Part shown: positions 15,888-17,132 of the stretch, one piece after another
How the letters are laid out: each line of letters begins with the position of its first letter
Numbering within the stretch: position 1 is the first letter of the stretch
Assembly (NCBI GenBank): GCA_002470605.1
Contig: DKND01000028.1
Location: forward strand, 1 to 17,132
Source: Opitutia bacterium UBA7397
Lineage (GTDB): Bacteria > Verrucomicrobiota > Verrucomicrobiia > Opitutales > UBA953
Direction: 5' to 3'
Length of the DNA stretch: 17,132 nucleotides
The notes under the pieces: model-generated
The model's database searches: none
Told to the model about the DNA's origin: nothing
The model's input: the letters and a program-made list of their open reading frames with translations, nothing else
Made by a program: the position numbers and the translations under genes

Positions 15888-16793
15888 TCACGCGCCGAGG
15901 CCGAGAATGGAGCGTGCGTAAGCCTTGGCGTTGAACGGCTGAAGGTCTTCGGGTTTTTCGCCCATGCCGATAAAACGAACCGGGAGGCCAAGCTCTCGGA
16001 CCACCGCCACCAATGCGCCACCTTTCGCGGTGCCATCAAGCTTCGTGACAATCAGGCCAGTCAACCCCACGGCTTCATGGAAGACCTTGGCTTGTTCGAT
16101 GGAGTTCGCGCCCAGTGAGCCATCGATCACCAGCCATTTTTCGTGAGGCGCACCGGGGAGCGCTTTCGTGATCACGCGGACGACTTTGCGTAACTCTTCT
16201 AAGAGGTGGATTTTCGTGTGGAGGCGGCCGGCGGTATCTAGAATCGCAAAATCAACGCTTCGGGCCGTAGCGGCTTTGACGGTGTCGAAGGCGACCGCGG
16301 CGGGGTCGGCTCCGGCGGTGCCGCCGACGATTTCGACGTTAAGTCGAGCGGCCCAGGCGGCCAACTGTTCGCCCGCGGCGGCGCGGAATGTATCACACGC
16401 TCCGAGTAAACTGGTCCGGCCTTGTTGTTGATAGTGCCAGGCGAGTTTGGCGGCCGTCGTGGTCTTGCCGGCCCCATTGACGCCCAGGAGCATGATGACC
16501 GTTGGCTTGGTCGTATAAGCAGGAAGCACGCTTGCGGCGCTCAATGCCTGTTCGATGGCTAAGGCGGCAGCTTCGGCGGCACCCGCTTGGCGGACGGCGG
16601 ATTCGTTTTTCCACGCGGCTTGCGCGGCGGCTACGACTTCATTCGCGGTGGTTAGGCCAAAGTCCGCGGCAATGAGTCGTTCGCGTAATTGTTCGGCAGC
16701 TTGGCCGTCGATAGGGCGCGCCAATAGGTTCGCCATCGCTTCCGCGGTGCGCCCGAAGCCGGCCTTTAATCGTTCGAAAAATCCGCCCGCCAT
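15888..16793 (-). CDS. ftsY: Signal recognition particle receptor FtsY (short form)
   Basis: The protein has 301 residues and is the membrane-associated GTPase that docks SRP-ribosome complexes at the translocon. It has an N-domain (about 1-95) and an NG GTPase domain: GVNGAGKTTT (104-113), DTFRAAA (134-140), DTAGR (186-190), TKLDGTAKGG (250-259) and GMGEKPEDLQPF (276-287). The long acidic A-domain of E. coli FtsY is absent, as in many bacteria. The N-terminus MAGGFFERLKAGF looks like an amphipathic membrane-binding helix. One oddity is VIDGSLGAN (222-230), where the usual form is DATTGQN, with Ala where Gln is conserved. The start is supported by an AAGGAG site 8 nt upstream inside the end of nusB, whose stop is 3 bp away. 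Confidence 0.96.
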   Translation of the reverse strand: MAGGFFERLKAGFGRTAEAMANLLARPIDGQAAEQLRERLIAADFGLTTANEVVAAAQAAWKNESAVRQAGAAEAAALAIEQALSAASVLPAYTTKPTVIMLLGVNGAGKTTTAAKLAWHYQQQGRTSLLGACDTFRAAAGEQLAAWAARLNVEIVGGTAGADPAAVAFDTVKAATARSVDFAILDTAGRLHTKIHLLEELRKVVRVITKALPGAPHEKWLVIDGSLGANSIEQAKVFHEAVGLTGLIVTKLDGTAKGGALVAVVRELGLPVRFIGMGEKPEDLQPFNAKAYARSILGLGA

Positions 16794-16796
16794 GGC

Positions 16797-17132
16797 TCAG
16801 ACTCCTTCGGCTTTGCGCGGATCGCGACCGATTTCTTCCTTATAACTGTCCAGGATGCCGTTCACGAAACGTTTGGATTCATCGGACGAAAACATTTTGG
16901 CAATATCGACAGCCTCATTGATGCTGACGACCGGCGGGATATCCGTGCGGCGCATGAGTTCGAACGCGGCAACGCGTAGGATGGCTAAATCGACGCGGGC
17001 GATGCGGGCAAAAGCCCAGTTCTTCGCATATTTGCCGATGATCTCATCGATGAGGGTCGCATCGCGGATGACCCCGTGGATCAGTTCTTCGGCGAAGGCG
17101 TAATATTCCCGAGGCTGTTCGCGTTCCGAGAA
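16797..17132 (-). CDS. nusB: Transcription antitermination protein NusB, C-terminal part (cut by window edge)
   Basis: The frame is open from the window edge to a TGA at 16797-16799, giving 111 residues. Clear NusB segments are ARIARVDLAILRVAAFEL, then VVSINEAVDIAKMFSSDESK and FVNGILDSYKEEIGR. In families studied NusB binds boxA RNA with NusE (S10) and promotes rRNA antitermination. The N-terminal part lies beyond the edge. The stop is 3 bp before the ftsY ATG, and the ftsY ribosome binding site lies inside the nusB tail, so these two are translationally linked. No defect seen. Confidence 0.94.
   Translation of the reverse strand, partial: FSEREQPREYYAFAEELIHGVIRDATLIDEIIGKYAKNWAFARIARVDLAILRVAAFELMRRTDIPPVVSINEAVDIAKMFSSDESKRFVNGILDSYKEEIGRDPRKAEGV
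16802..16807 (-). promoter_or_regulatory. Ribosome binding site for ftsY
   Basis: The minus strand reads AAGGAG, 8 nt before the ftsY ATG and within the last codons of nusB. It supports the chosen ftsY start and the nusB-ftsY operon. Confidence 0.75.

Noticed and set aside
1..17132. CRISPR array, tRNA, rRNA, insertion sequence or phage genes
   Set aside because: No regularly spaced repeats, cloverleaf-like sequence, transposase or phage protein was found on either strand.

Overview
The window is a gene-dense, moderately GC-rich (roughly 55-60%) bacterial chromosomal segment. It holds 13 protein-coding genes, two of them cut by the window edges. I see no tRNA, rRNA, CRISPR array, insertion sequence or prophage gene. 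Housekeeping genes (accB, nusB, ftsY, aroB, a phosphohexomutase) flank envelope and accessory genes. The layout and protein style fit a Gram-negative-type organism, plausibly a member of the Verrucomicrobiota near Opitutales. That placement is an inference from the look of the proteins and was not checked by any search.

Region 1 (1-8093, minus strand) contains the N-terminus of accB and, upstream of it in the direction of transcription, a tight five-gene run. The run reads, in transcription order, a GldA-like ABC ATPase, a GldF-like ABC-2 permease, a GldG-like auxiliary protein, a DUF4340 protein and a large AsmA-like protein. Junctions are 4 bp, 1 bp, 7 bp and a 4-bp ATGA overlap, so it is almost certainly one operon. 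The first four genes form the recognisable Gld-type ABC system found in many bacteria that do not glide. The AsmA-like protein as the fifth, translationally coupled member is the most interesting feature of the window, because AsmA-family proteins are connected with phospholipid transport between membranes.

Region 2 (8094-13801) opens with a 176-bp divergent control region. It is followed on the plus strand by a secreted YVTN beta-propeller/phosphoesterase fusion of 846 residues. That gene converges, with 1 bp between stop codons, on a minus-strand single-pass membrane protein with TPR-like repeats. A 97-bp divergent gap carrying two consecutive perfect 6-bp hairpins leads to a plus-strand phosphoglucomutase/phosphomannomutase-family enzyme. 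A 75-residue lipoprotein gene follows it after 4 bp.

Region 3 (13805-17132, minus strand) reads, in transcription order, nusB (C-terminal part), ftsY, aroB and a secreted N-formylglutamate-amidohydrolase-fold protein. The spacing between nusB, ftsY and aroB suggests one operon, and the amidohydrolase may be its last member. FtsY lacks the long acidic N-terminal domain of Enterobacteria and has an unusual residue in a normally conserved GTPase segment.

All genes are intact except the two truncated by the window edges. No frameshifts or pseudogenes were seen. The many other open frames are antisense or out-of-frame shadows of these genes.
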